A DNA stretch of 64,000 nucleotides from Scleropages formosus (GCF_900964775.1 NC_041813.1:27981105-28045104), one strand, 5' to 3'; counted from the stretch's first letter, positions 26,424-41,746 are shown. Program-made: numbers and translations. The notes: generated by a model from the sequence alone, not told the origin.

Positions 26424-26570
26424 TTTTTCTTCTTCTTCCTCCTCCTCGTCATCTCCTCCTTCCCCTTTGTCTTCCTCTACCCCGGTTCCTTTGTCGCCAT
26501 TACCCTCCTCTGTGACTTTCTGCATCCTTCATCCTCCTCCATCTCATCCTCTTCCTAATCCCTAGCGCTC
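26424..26570 (+). repeat. Long pyrimidine tract before the first zinc-finger exon
   Basis: A CTT/CCT-rich stretch with few purines runs almost up to the splice acceptor at 26586. It is far longer than a usual polypyrimidine tract. It may be a decayed microsatellite that also serves as the splicing tract. Confidence 0.75.
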
Positions 26571-26586
26571 AGCCTCTCTACTCCAG

Positions 26587-26687
26587 GGTACGTACCCAGC
26601 TATCTGGAGAAGGACGAGCCGTGCGTTGTCTGCGGGGACAAGGCCACTGGGTACCACTACCGCTGCATCACATGCGAGGGCTGCAAG
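26587..26687 (+). CDS. thra: Thyroid hormone receptor alpha, first zinc-finger exon
   Basis: This is a 101-bp exon between CTCCAG and GTGAGC. With the carried-over base it encodes [19 protein letters not shown] and [15 protein letters not shown]: the first C4 zinc finger with its four cysteines (two CxxC pairs). The P-box begins at CEGCK and is completed by GFF in the next exon. The EG..G P-box is that of receptors recognising AGGTCA half-sites. The previous exon joins directly in the SMSGY form, as in mammalian TR-alpha; some fish forms insert a few residues here. Confidence 0.98.
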
Positions 26688-27280
26688 GTGAGCCTTGGCG
26701 CACGTAACAGACATGTGCACCATTAATTTTGAGTGGGACTCTTGAAGATTGCGCAGTTGGGACTGTACCAGCGAGCACATGTTTATTCTGGCAAAGTGTC
26801 AGTCGAGAGATGGGCTCGGTGCCATATGCGCGCTGCACTGCGGGGGTTGGCTTTCTACACAGCCTTCTACTTCTGATAACGCAAAACTGTTCCTTTCCGC
26901 CGAGTCAGCAAAGCGATGCTGCAAATGCATCGCAGCCGAACTCTCCCTTTCGGAAGTGCGTTAGCATACGTTGTGCGCGAGTTCGGAAATGTTGTCCGTT
27001 CTGATTGCGCCCAACATAAATCCAAGAACTGTAATTCAACGTGCCCGTCCTCGGATTCTGGGACGCTCTGCAGCCCGACAGTCTTGAGAGCCTTCCTCGC
27101 TGTGACTGTCACCAGATGGCTGATGCTGACATCGGTGACAGTTCGGGCTGGACAGACGTGGCCCCGTGTGGCTCACAGCTTGACGTGGTGACACGTTTGA
27201 GTCCTCCATCCTTTATCAGGGCTGCTTTGTCTCTCCTGGCCAGACAAGGAGACGTGACAGTGATGTAAGATGCGGTGTGA

Positions 27281-27835
<555 letters not shown>

Positions 27836-28194
27836 TAGGCTGCGCCTTGTCTTTTGTCTTTGTTTTTGTCTTTGTCTTTTTGTACAATTATTTCATAATA
27901 CTATGCACAGTACAGAGTTTCCCTATTTTTATTATCTCACTCCTGTCTGCTGAGTGAGGAAACATTTGTTCTTTGTTTCTATACCTGGACCTGCATTTCT
28001 GCACCTCGCATCCACAGTATTATATATACCGTGGCGGAAGCTGCAAAATTAAATCGCCACCCCGGTTTGAATCAAATATTTTTTTTTGTTTAAAGTGAGT
28101 AATGCAGTCAAATATATATATTTTTTTATATTTCTGGACAAGTTTTTGACACGTGTGAAAATGGTGCTCAGTGTGGCACTTACGGAGAAACCCA

Positions 28195-28357
28195 GGTGAG
28201 CAGGTGTGGTAGTGGTTAAGAATAGTGCGGTCCAAAGGTGGTAGAGTCTAATCCCACTCCTGCTGTGGTACCTTTGATCAAGCTATGTGTCCCGAACAGA
28301 TCGAGTAAGAATACCCTGCCGTATGAATGGCAAGTCATTGTAAAGGTTAATAATAAA
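28195..28357 (+). mobile_element. tRNA-derived SINE fragment in thra intron
   Basis: A GTGTGGTAGTGGTTAAGAAT head and a worn B-box region (GAGTCTAATCCC) are followed by the TCCTGCTGTGGTACC body phrase shared with the copy at 29160. The 3' tail is not clear. It lies in the intron 27516-29640. Confidence 0.6.
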
Positions 28358-28673
28358 CCCCGTTGGGTCTTCGCTCAAGACCGTAGCAAAGAATTCTGCA
28401 CCGTTTTTGAAAAGACGGTGAAAGATCCGTTTCCAGGTTTTTTTGTTCACGTGGCAGAGAAGCTGCTAGTTTGGGTATAATTTGTCTTCGTTTTAAAGTA
28501 TTTAATTACTTAAGTTTTGTTTTCGGCTTCGCTGGACATGTCTTTTGTACTAATCGTTGTCTCTTTGGCCGTTCTGTCTCCATCACATTAGTACGCTGCC
28601 CTAAGTCTGGACAGATTGTTTCATTTTTTTCATGTCTACAGTTAATGGAATCAGGTTGTGGGACATATTGAAT

Positions 28674-29078
28674 GTCTTAAAACTCACCTCTTCCAGACTC
28701 ACTTTGCCCACGAGCTCTTAAATTCACGTAACATGTAAATGTTCATGCTCTATAACTCTGATGGTGCCCGGACAAGCCTTTGCGCAGCTGCTCCTGTAAT
28801 GCACGTAAATGTTTATATGTATCTCCGAAAAAAGACATATATTACTGGGAAAGTGATCAGGAATCCTGGATGTTCTGATAAAGTTTTATCCAGCCACTCG
28901 TGTGATGAACGTTGGTTCATATGTTGGAAACAAACTAACTATACTTAAGAATCACACGTCAGCATCTATGTCTCTCTTTCTGCTGATGTAATGAACACGT
29001 TGTATTTTCTGTGAGATGTACGTCGCTTCGGAGAAAAGCGTCTGCTAAATGAATACGTGTAAATAAATGTAAATATAG
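28674..29078 (+). mobile_element. L2-like LINE 3' fragment in thra intron
   Basis: The plus strand reads LKTHLFQTHFAHELLNSRNM and then a stop at about 28679-28740, directly comparable to LKTRLFRTRFTHHLLSSRK in the LINE at 13061-13670. The 3' UTR ends at 29024-29078 with CGCTTCGGAGAAAAGCGTCT, GCTAAATGAAT and AAATGTAAAT, the same 3' tail. It is severely 5'-truncated, as is usual for LINEs. Confidence 0.82.
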
Positions 29079-29159
29079 TTGAAACACTTTACACGCATAA
29101 ATTCAATACTCATTATCCTTTCTCATAGAGTAAAGCTTGTGATTATATCCACATTCCAC

Positions 29160-29376
29160 ATGGGCAACAGGTGACATAGTGGACCGTCACTTTGCAGTCA
29201 AGGGTTCGAGCCCCCACTCCTGCTGTAGTACCCTTGTTGAGGTACTTACCCTGAATTGCTGCGGTAAAATATAAGCCAGTTGTACAAATGTGTGAATAAT
29301 AGCAAGCTGCCTAGTTTACAAAGCTAACACTGTAAGGGAGCTTGATGAGATGTGTGTGAAAGGGTAAATGTAAATG
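29160..29376 (+). mobile_element. tRNA-derived SINE with L2-type tail in thra intron
   Basis: It starts with GGGCAACAGGTGACATAGTG, has the B-box-like GGGTTCGAGCCCC at about 29200, and the body phrase CTGCTGTAGTACCCTTG. It ends in GGGTAAATGTAAATG. It sits about 80 bp behind the LINE fragment with the same tail and 264 bp before the next exon. Confidence 0.75.
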
Positions 29377-29640
29377 GAAACTGTCCTCTTTCGTCAGGTC
29401 TTTTGACTTAATGTTAAACGGTAAGAAAGTTGTGCGCGGTACCCCATAAACGAGATGACTCGCTGTAGCGATGAGCTGCAGGATTTTCATTCATATGAGA
29501 CTCTTATCAGAACACCATGAAGAGAGACTTAGCGGTTTGGTATATTTTGTGAGGAGCAGTCGTTAATTAGGAAATGTCTGAGGTTTTTTTTTTTTTTATG
29601 AATATTTCTTTACATTTCTAAATATTTATCTTTGTCTTAG

Positions 29641-29846
29641 TGGTGCTGGACGATGACAAGCGAGTGGCCAAGCGGCGTCTTATTGAGGAGAACCGGGAGC
29701 GGCGGAGAAAGGAGGAGATGGTGAAGACCATGCAGACCCGGCCGGAGCCGACCCAATCCGAGTGGGAGCTCATCCGTATCGTGACGGAAGCTCACCGTCA
29801 CACCAATGCCCAGGGCTCCCACTGGAAGCAGAAGCGCAAGTTCTTG
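29641..29846 (+). CDS. thra: Thyroid hormone receptor alpha, hinge exon
   Basis: This is a 206-bp exon between TCTTAG and GTATGT. It reads (D)[60 protein letters not shown] and HWKQKRKFL. It carries the C-terminal extension of the DNA-binding domain, the hinge, and the first helices of the ligand-binding domain. The basic runs match the family's second nuclear-localisation region. Its length equals that of the corresponding exon in other vertebrates as I know it. Confidence 0.97.
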
Positions 29847-30850
29847 GTATGTTTGAGGTGTCCGGATACGTCGCTGTAGAAACGTCATAGTTACCGCACT
29901 TGTCCTTACGTTGTAATCGACTTTGTCTGAAAGGTGGTTGAAAAATGATGAAGTCGCTTCACTGTCCTGCGATGGTGTCACCTTTGCGTTATGAATAATG
30001 AGCCCATATGTTTCCAAATGTTTAGCTACATCCTTTGAAAGCCATCAGTAGCAGACAATTTTTACTTATTTTAGTAAGCGTACGCGTACATTTGAAGCTT
30101 CCCCAGTGAAGTTATCAGTTCGACAGACAGCCCTTTGAGTTTCTTGGAAAAGGTACGTTAAGCTTCAGATCATTAAGCGACCAGGCATGGTAACTGCAGT
30201 TACTGCGCTGCTTTAAAGGCTTTGGGAGCGATGCTTGCTGTACGAGGGAGAAAGTCTGTAGCAGTGTTACAGACACTGGCCTTAGGGTTAAAATGCCGAA
30301 ATTGGCTCTTTTAAAAAAAAATGTCTCAATTAGATAAATATCATGGGGGTGAGAAGACATCATGAGTTGTTTATTTTGTCCAGTCTTATGATTTGTCTTC
30401 AGTCGGGATATAAATTCTGCCCACGCGTAATGCAAGCGGAGCCTGGCGAAACACTCGGACAAACACGCGCGGTAGAACGACGTGACGTGTCTCCGGACAG
30501 TGGCTCGCTTTCATCGCCCTCTTGTTTGTTTCTGTGGTTCCAGTCATCGGAACTATCCGACTCGGTCGTGTCTGCACCAGACAAGCCTTGCAGACACTCC
30601 TCTTCTGTTTGCATTTCAGACTCCGCGTGCTACTTTTACAGGTGTTTTGCTGGCTCATTTCTTCGTGCGCAACAGAGTGAATAATAATTAGGCTCCTTCT
30701 TCATCCGCTGTTCCGCCGGTTGATCGTTTTTTCTCTTCACATCACCAAGTCCTCCTCCTGAGTATCCTACCAGAGCTAAAGTAGTTGGGTTCGCGTTCAA
30801 CAAGGTTAGGTACCTGCAGTGACGTCCCCCTTTTGTGCGCCTCTCCGCAG

Positions 30851-30997
30851 CCCGAAGACATTGGACAGTCCCCTGTGGCGCCCACCTCGGACGGAGACAA
30901 AGTAGACCTGGAGGCCTTCAGCGAGTTCACCAAGATCATCACGCCTGCCATAACCCGTGTCGTAGACTTTGCCAAAAAACTGCCCATGTTCTCTGAG
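30851..30997 (+). CDS. thra: Thyroid hormone receptor alpha, ligand-binding-domain exon 1
   Basis: This is a 147-bp exon (acceptor CTCCGCAG, donor GTGAGT), in phase zero at both ends. It encodes [40 protein letters not shown] and AKKLPMFSE. These form the start of the ligand-binding domain through helix 3, including the FAKKLPMF signature of the coactivator groove. Confidence 0.98.
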
Positions 30998-31245
30998 GTG
31001 AGTTTTGAAACGATATTTTAAAAATGTCTTTTTAATGAACGCTTATGCGGTCCTGCAAACGGTGAACACTTGAAAAGGCCTCCCGGTTAGGTTACAACGA
31101 TCATCTGTGAGGTCTGCCTACATTATGTCGGTGCCAGGGTACAATTCCCCGGAAAAGTGCACGTCAGGACAAGAGAATACGGTATCTGTCGGCATGATTT
31201 AAGTAAAAGGGCGTCGCTCATGTAGAAGATATTTTGAAGAAGTGA

Positions 31246-33071
<1,826 letters not shown>

Positions 33072-36000
33072 AGCCTGACTGGAGGGTGGAAAGGGACAAG
33101 GCGGACAGCCTCTCCGAACTTAAGACAGCAAAGATACCAGCAGAAGTGAAAAGGCTTTACTGTTGTTTGGACTTTCTTTTCTTGCCGTTGGTTTTCAAGG
33201 GTGGCCCTTATGTCATTGAATTCGGGTACCTAATCATAGTACAGGCACCGATACCAATGCGCATTTCACTACACACAGACACAAGGTGGCCCTCTTTGCA
33301 ACGCTGCTGCCGTTGCATCCAGTTCTACCAGTTGCAGTATTCCAGACCGATCCGGCTCCGTAGCGGAAGTGATTGTTCTGGGAAGTGCACAGGCAAACGC
33401 ACGCAGCAGAATTTTGTGAAAAGCTGTTCAGAGAATCTTGACGTGGCACTCTCGAGAAGAAGTCGTGTTATCGCTCCCAGGCCGTCTACTTGTCTAGATG
33501 TCTTTACTGGTCATACTTATGAAAACTATTGACTTCTGGGGTGTTTGTGGTACACGTCACCGTTCTTCATCCCCCCTCCAAAGTCAGTAGCAGTAGTTTT
33601 TCCTTCGAGATGTGTTGGCCTGGCGCACTGCACTTTCCAGGACGTTGCATCGTTCAAGCAAACTTCAGTATTCACAGCACTTAGAATGTCACCTTTTTGG
33701 AAGGTCCTGGGATCACGTCCATAACATCGATCCCTCCACGCTTGCACACGCTGTTTTTAGAATTTGGTGAAAAGCCACATTGGTTCACATTGTTGTCTCG
33801 TAACGTTTTGTTCTCAAGTGGGTGGCTGTGTGGCCAAAACTACGGGTCGTTCTCCCACCCTCTTGCTCTCAGACCACATCCACACCATACAAACCTCTAG
33901 GAATCAAACCTGCATTTACTGTACAGGCCAAAGTTCTGGGGCCGTGGCCTACTGGCACGAAGCCCAGAGCAGATCCTCGTTAAGGCAGGCTCCACAAGCG
34001 CTCCGACTTGCTCAGGGCCAGCGCCACGGGGGTCACTACCCCAGCGAGGGCCCCAATAGCTGAGGTTCGAGCCCTGCCTCTGTACTGATAGGTTCTACCT
34101 CACCTCAGGGCAGCTGCTCATAAACCACATTTACATATTCACTAACAAACAGTAGTATACTCAGTCCTGGCACAAAGTTTTACTCTTTGTTGAACCGCTA
34201 GTTTACACAGACAGTGGTTTTAAAACCACTGAAACATGAGGGGCCACCATTTACTGTTATGATCCTTTTGGTTTTTAGGCTAGCCTATCGAGCTCTTTTC
34301 TTTCGGATGGGTGACCTTGGGTGTTAGTCAAGTTACCCAGCATTCTGCTTCCCTCACGACGTACAGCCTCCAACCAAAATGTTGAAACTCGTAAAACTGC
34401 AAACCAGTGGGATGTTCTTGAGGAAAACTGACAGCTCCACACAGCGTTCATCGATCAGCCGTTTACGGGGAAGACGTGGTCGGCTGATGGACTGTGGCTG
34501 AAAGGCAAGGTATTCTGCTACCATCGCAGCTTCGCCAGGCTCGGTCGTTCGTACCACGTGGACCATTTGCAGAAAACATCCACTTCCTCTCTTAACTGTG
34601 TGACGGATCAACCCATGTCTATGTCACAGAGCCTTCTTGGAGAAAAATGAAACCCAGCATCCTCTTGGGAATCCCAGGCATGTTGTCAAAACTTACAACC
34701 CATAAACGCCATGTAGGCTCCAGTACCCAAGACACCGATTGCACTTAGGATGACCTTTGTCAAAAGGAGGAATAAAAACATCCCTCTATTTTGTCACTCA
34801 GAAATAGTAGTCCATTAAAAATTTGGTTGGCCAAATTTAATTTGGTTAAGGCAAGCAAAATTATGGACAAAAGGAAGTTTCCCACCTTTACACACAAACG
34901 AGAAGGGGGTGGGGAAAACAGACAGCAGCAGTTTTTGAAAGTTTACAAGCGCGAATGAGGGCAAAACGGGATGAGTCTTTGCCCGCGACCCCAATTCGAA
35001 CGAAACCGAAAGCACTTCTGTTGTTCCTCCTATCAAAGTATCACTGTACTCTCTCCTTGAAGGATGAATGTGTCATGGTCTGCCATAGCTTCCTTGCCTT
35101 TGCCTCTCATATTTGCGGAGGAGGAAGAAAACACCAGAAATGTGTGTGTCTGAAATCTCTGTATGGTAAATGAAATATGTGAACCTACAGAGTAAAAAGG
35201 AGTTTTTTTTTTTTCCTCCCCAGTTTCATAACCAGGCTGTTCCTGTGTGACATTTACAGCTACAGCTGCTGCTTTTCCTTAAAAAGATGAATTTAAAACC
35301 CTTGTACACAAATTTTTTAAATTATTCTAAAACTTAAGAACAATGATCTGCACTTGGAGACTTTTTTTTTTTCCTCATGTTCTCTGTGTTTTTAATCTCT
35401 AATTCTTGTCTGCTCTGTGTTAACACAGAAATTGTCACTTTTGGTCATGCGTGGAGTGTAACCTAGACTCGAACGTGACTTTATTTACCTCACACCCTGC
35501 TTTGTATTGATAAGCCAGCTGTTTTTTTTTTTTTTTTTGTCCTGTTCTTTATGTCAGAAGGAATTTGCAACCCTTGTAAACAGAAATATAACCTCAAGGA
35601 AGAACTGAAATTGCAAAAATAACAGTGACAAGCTGAAACAAGTACTGAAACACAATCTGCTTATACCTCACACAACATGTAGCTCAGAAATGTTGGACAA
35701 AGAATTATGCGGAAGGGTTATGCAGGCATGTGCAACGTGCGAGCAAAACGTTTCCTAGAAATGAGTAAACGGGCATGTCTACGCATGCATTTGTGCCGAT
35801 TACATTAGAAAAAAAACCTCTTTAGGTTTGGGAAACTCGTTATTTTAGAACCGCAACGGTACATCCCCATTTGAATTGGCACGATGCTGCTCTATTGCCT
35901 CCCGTTGCAAGGGATTGTGGGAACGAAGCAGCGGACAGTGTTCTGAAACCGGCGCAGCGCCTCGTTGAGAAGATCCTGCCATCCTTCGATCTCCAAGCAG

Positions 36001-36291
36001 TTCTGTCCCAGGGTGCATAGCACCAGGAAGCCTGAAGAGGTTATTTTTTTGTGTAACGGTTCGGTTTTGAATGTAGATGAGCGGACTGGGCTGCAGACGG
36101 AGCCCAGAAACCAAATGTCCCTTTGGGTCATATGACCAGGCAGCACAGAGCATCAAATCAGCAGTACACACCATACATTAAGTATTGCCCATCTGCCAGA
36201 TACAAAACGTGTTGTTTTATCTCATTTATGTGTTTGTTTGTGTTTTGTTTTGGCCATAACTAAGGATGTAAAGGCAGATACATGAAATAAA
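33072..36291 (+). other. Probable thra 3' UTR with candidate poly(A) signals
   Basis: Downstream of the stop there is no further coding signal. AATAAA occurs at 34771-34776 and 36286-36291. The second is followed by a GT-rich stretch, the usual layout of a cleavage site, so it is the better candidate. Degenerate repeat-like sequence with a GGTTCGAGCCC box lies around 33900-34140. The extent of the UTR is inferred and no transcript evidence is available. Confidence 0.45.
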
Positions 36292-36801
36292 GTTTAAAAG
36301 TATATTTATGCTGAGGGCTTACATGCTGTTTGAGACTTGTCGGTCATGCTGTCGGCTGTTTTACTTTAAATAGTAAATATGATGCACGGAAAAACGCTTC
36401 GTATTTATGTGCGTGGGCCTGTGTGCAACTCATATGCATGTCATTGTATTCATCTGAAAGCACCCGGTGAGGTTTAACTTCTTAGTGTGCATCCTTTCCT
36501 TGTGAAATGACCGTCCGTCGCATGTGCAGCGGGAATACCAAAGATGCTCAGTGAGGGTGAGGAAGAGAGGAATCCAGTACCTACACGTCTGCGTCTCTGA
36601 AATGGTAAGAGACATCACGTGTGCCGAGGACAACGGCTGAAAACAGCACGGAGTTTGGAGAATGAGGGACTAAATGTCAGATCTAGAGGGACATTTAAAC
36701 CGCATGTGACAAGCTGCATGTGCTGCCTCCGCGATAACCTTTGTTTTGGCTTGGGTCAGGAAAGCCACACACCTGTAGGTATGTGGGAGAGCTGAGGAAA
36801 A

Positions 36802-36803
<2 letters not shown>

Positions 36804-36871
<68 letters not shown>
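36804..36871 (+). repeat. (GT)n microsatellite
   Basis: An uninterrupted GT run of about 34 copies is followed by a short GA-rich run. It is probably length-polymorphic. Confidence 0.97.
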
Positions 36872-36873
<2 letters not shown>

Positions 36874-37749
36874 TGAGAGAGAGAGCGGGAACACATTCAG
36901 TGTACTGCATATTTACATCTGCTCAGAGGATTCAATTTCAAACTAAATGTGAAATTCATGATTTTTTTCGGTATGTAATGAAATCAATTTTTTTTTTTTT
37001 TTTTTTTTTAAAAACTTGTTCCAAAAACAGGTACTTGATCTTGTTCCTTTTTTCCTTGTTTCAGAGGGCGTAAGCAAAGTGAAGGGATATGTGTTCCTGC
37101 AAATGCACACGAGGGTCGGGGCTCGCGTGTGAGCGCAGGCACCACGGAAGCTGGCACACGTGGCTCCTCGGGTTCCAACCTCGAGAATCTTGTGAGGCGC
37201 AGTGAAGAGTACGGTTGTTTAGAATGCACCCTGTAATGTGGAGAATTCAGGGGTTGTGGGTAATTCAGGCTGGCATTCTGAGGAGTGCAAATGGCATCGG
37301 TGTAATACAATCTGTGACTCCCAGGCCAGCAAATGGAACACAAATCTGCTTTCTAGTACTTTCTAGTACATAGGCAGCATTTTTCCAGGCTCGCTTTACA
37401 AACGGAACGCTGACACAGGCTGGACTCTTTGTGCAGTTGAGCGGCGTTCGGATGAACGTTGAATAGCCTCAATTTTTTGTTACAGGTCGGTAGGTCGGAC
37501 CCACTCTGTCATAATGAGAATGCTTTGAAAGAAAAAGAGTGTGATGCAGAACTGGACGAAGAGCAGTAGGGTCCAAATAATGGCTGAATGTTCGAATAGA
37601 TGTTGTAATTAATATTTATACGAAGGAGACTGACGTGAAAATAGTGGTCATATATTATTATGTTGTTACCTGCAGACAGAATGTGACCTGCGTGAAATGC
37701 ATTAGGATGCAGCCAATTTTAATGCAAGCGCAAACTGGATGTTTTGATT

Positions 37750-37870
37750 GTCCGTCCTTCCACCACAGCAGGGTCATGGCGATCTGGAGCCGATCCCAGA
37801 AGCATAGTGCGTGAGGCAGGATACACCCTGGATGGCATGCAGTTCCATCACGAGACACCTGAATGCCCGC
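37750..37870 (-). repeat. Old fragment related to the 3' body of the SINE at 1421
   Basis: The phrase order (GGGTCATGGCGATCTGGAGC, then ATCCCAG, TACACCCTGGAT, CAGTTCCATCACGAG) parallels the minus-strand body of the SINEs at 1421 and 5640, with many changes. Both ends are lost. Confidence 0.5.
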
Positions 37871-40800
37871 TCACTCACTCATGCTTGCGTTATTTACATT
37901 GCACGTTTGTGTGAAAAATTAATTTTGTACTGTTTATGCGTTTCAGGATAGAAAAGGATAGGTCTTTAAATCGCTGCAGGGAAATTCAGTTAAAAGTTGC
38001 AACTGATAGCTCATAATTGCTAGTAGCAGTGGGCCGTGAGTTCAGTTTCCAGCATTTAGCAACAAATGTGCAGATATTTTGTTTTTTATGAGGCAGAAGC
38101 GTGTGACTACATCAACAACAGTCAAGTCAGCAGACAAGAGTTAGATGACGGATAATAGCAGGGTATGGTAACTTCCAATTTGTCCTTCATTGAAGAAGAA
38201 CTATTTCTCAAATGCTAGTTTTGTTGAAAATGGGGGGGAAAAAAACAAGCGGGACTACATGTACGTGTTCCAACGCTCAGGGTCATCTCAAATCAGCCAG
38301 TCGAATTGAAGCTTAGGAAATTTCCAGCTTCCAGACCCAATATGAAGACTGACATTCAAACCTGCATTAGACACACTGAGCACTGATGATGTCACCTGGA
38401 CTGTTGATGAAAAGTTTGCAGTCTAAATGCCAAGCTTGGCGAACACCTGCCACATGTTCAGTATTTTCAATTAATTACTGTCGTCAGTCAGTCGTCAGTC
38501 ATGCAAACAATATTCTTATTGTCACTACGGAAATGTCAGTAGTGCTTGGCAGTCACAAAAACAGACAAACTTATTTCTGAACACCTTAGATGACATCCGT
38601 AGCGCACCACTGGTAACAGATCGATGTTCCAAAATGAACTCTGTTAAGTTTACACTGAACCGAAATCAGTTGAAGCCCATTATTTTACAGCAGGAACCAG
38701 TGGAGCTTCTCTATGACTATATGTATGAAAACATCTCAAGATCTGCTGTATGGAGCCTTAAAAGGTGCTGCTGTGATATGTCCCCCCCAGCTAAATCCAT
38801 CTTTGTATTGGAAGGAAAATCCACATTTTTCAAAAATTCGGACTGGAAGCGTGACTGATGGATATACAAAAGCCACAGTTTTAACTTTGCTTCCTTAAGC
38901 ACTTGACATTGTGCCATTGCGGCTGTCCCAGCTGGTATTGTTTCTGCCCAGCATGAGGCCATAAGTTCAGTGGAAATCTGTCAGGATCGTCGACCCAAAG
39001 TGCTTGTCTTTGATTATCCCTCTTGTAGATGTTAAGATCTGTTTGTTTATTTGGGGTTTGTTCATGTTTTGAAACTTTGTCCACATCACACCGTAGCCAT
39101 ATGAGGTTTGATGCACTAGTACAGATGAACCGGTTGTAGATCATCTGTACTAATAGTATTCCTTTGCTTGACAATGACTCTTTGCATACGGAAGTATTCA
39201 CAACCAGCCCTATTTTTCATTGCTTTTTTTTTTTAAAGCTGTGACATTGCAAATAACTGCACAGTGGAAGAAGACTCTGGAGACAAGTGAATTAACACAC
39301 ATTAAATGAAGACCGAAGAACATGCGCAACTTATCAAATTTAACTACATCACACTGAGTTTTAAAGCCAGAGACAAAGGTGTTCGAATATGTGCTGTTTA
39401 TGCGCTGGACTTGCAAGGACACATTTTGAACACTAATATAATACTGAAATCAAATGCACTGCCTTGTTACCTTACAAACACTAACTAATTTAATTGTTTG
39501 TAAATTTGCCTTTGATCAACAGCAGTCACAAATACTAGAAAAGAGCGGTAAATACCGTGGAATTGAGTTAAATTAACACTGCTCCTCTGCTTGAATGTGT
39601 TACACTGCCAAAGGTTTCTCATGGGAAAACTGTTTTTGCTACACCACAGACAGAAATTTTAGATAGAAAATACAATTAAAAGTACACGGAGATCCGGTGT
39701 ACTTTTGTAAATGTCTCAGCAAAACGTTCCATGTGCACATAATCTTTGATTATGATCATGCCTTCCCTGCTCTCCACTTTGCCAGTCATATCTTTAGCAC
39801 TAACTGTCCAGCAGATGGATGAATATTATTCCGCCGTGCTTAAAATAGCCTGAAAGATGGACACACATGTCTATGTATCAGCATGCTGAGGAAACACAAC
39901 GGTACAACCTGAGGCCAAGTCATGTGGCTGCTCTAAGGCTCGATTCTAAGGGGAATTACAAAGAATCTTTGTGTCTTGGATGCTCACGGGACCACTATAA
40001 ATTCCCATGGTAATCAACATATACCACATTGCTGCTGGAAATGTACAAACTGACTTATACATGCATCTGTGCACATACAGAGGCATTCATTCTCACACGG
40101 CCTGCAAACATTCACACGAGCGCAAAGACTCACTCAGCCTATCGGAGCAACACACGTGAAAATCCGTTATGTAACGAGTCCCGTCCCTCCCCCTGCTGTG
40201 TCCTTGATTCCACTGTTCAGGGTTAGGTGAGGACAAAAGAGGGAAACGGGGCCCTCAGCTAAGCCACATCTTCAAACCTCCGAATCAAAACACACGTGTT
40301 GAACACTGTGTTTCTCCAGTGGGGAAATAAGAGCAGTGGTGGGGCTTGTGAAGGCGTGGATTATGAGAAGGACTCTGTTTCAGAGGAGGTGGCAGAGGAC
40401 TGGACAGTGCTTAGATTAAGAGGGGACGGGGGCTTCATAAAGGAGGACGTTTTAAGTAGTATGGAATCGGTAAGAGAAAGGGGCAACTCCACCCAGTGCA
40501 AGTGAAGCCAATCTGTTAACAACTTCAACCCTGGAGAGAGATGCAAAAAGAAAATTCAGTACACAAGAAACAAACAGGTTTGCTCTTCTAAGGGCTACAC
40601 TCTGAACGATGAAAAACAGTCAGAGATGGAATGTGTGCATATGAGCAACAGAAAGTAACTCTATGATTGGTTCAGGGTGACTGAAATTATGCAGAACGAG
40701 GGGGGATCACATTTCTCTATTTTATAGGAAAGCAAAACATACAAAGGCACTGTTGTTTTTATGTTACCCCAAGACTTCATATTTTGTGTTATGTACCTCA

Positions 40801-41674
40801 TGAAATGGAACTGAATAACACTGAGTAATTCTGCTGTCTGAGTAATTAGTGTCACATGAAAATTTTACATATCTCTAAATAACACTAAATAACAACACGC
40901 AAAGCCTCCGTAAAAAAGGTTCACATGCCACATTCGGATCCAATTCAGATGCCCGGAACATGTAAGCCCTCTAAGAATAAAATCACCGAACTACAAAGGC
41001 TGCTGGAAAAGTAAATGAAAGGAGAAAATACATTAAGTATAAATCCTCTTTGTAGTTGTAAATGTCACTTCTAAAAAAGGACTTCCTAAATGTCTTCTAA
41101 CATAAATATGGTATAAAACCTTAAAAATGTGAAATTATTAGGTGAATTTAAAAAACAAACAAAAAAACAAGAAATGGGTCTGCAGAACATTGAAAAATGA
41201 ATTAATAATTTCTTCTTTTAAAATCGTCTCTCCACCTCGAATTCCACTTCGTCTGCAGACATAAATTTCGGCGTACTGAAGATATCACAGTGCGCCACCT
41301 TCTGGCAGATATGTAACAAAACTGAACACAAAAATCCAGAACTAAAGATATAAAAACAAAAAAATGAAGTAAGACAAACGAAAATGTGAACCATACAGCA
41401 GTAAATATACAAAATATTGATTTAAAACAAAGGGGCTGACCAATCCTGCATATTGAAAGCACCAGAAAAAAACAGAGGTGTCCTTTAATTTTAATTTAAT
41501 TGCAATTTCAGAAAAGTTTCCACTAAAACAACCGATGTGCGACGCGTTCTTACTGTTGCCTAATACAGTGGGAGCCCTTTTAAACAGCTGCCTAAGCGTA
41601 GGCCCCTTGTCCCTTTGTTCTTGCAGTGTTCAGCGCAGCTAACCTGTAGTTTGAAGGGAGCCCAAAGGCAGGAG

Positions 41675-41746
41675 GGGCCAGTGGCGCAATGGATAACGCG
41701 TCTGACTACGGATCAGGAGATTCCAGATTCGACTCCTGCTGGCTCG
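41675..41746 (+). tRNA. tRNA-Arg(ACG), degenerate edge copy, probable pseudogene (unit 1)
   Basis: Body up to the anticodon arm is normal, but the T arm reads CCAGATTCGACTCCTG and lacks one base, so the T stem and B box are damaged. It is the outermost copy of the array. Confidence 0.8.

Larger units (their letters stand above)
36292..41565. other. Gene-poor flank between thra and the tRNA array
   Basis: No coding exon is supported on either strand. In particular I see no ligand-binding-domain exons of an antisense nr1d1-type receptor, which overlaps THRA in mammals. The stretch holds a GT microsatellite, a T run at about 36987-37009, one old SINE-like fragment and otherwise AT-rich unique sequence. 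Confidence 0.6.

Noticed and set aside
33072-36180. Antisense nr1d1 exons or a thra alpha-2 last exon
   Set aside because: No matching ligand-binding-domain sequence is readable on either strand.
40296-40505. Acidic open frame as a small gene
   Set aside because: Only 69 codons, no homology recognised, and no splice or promoter signals.
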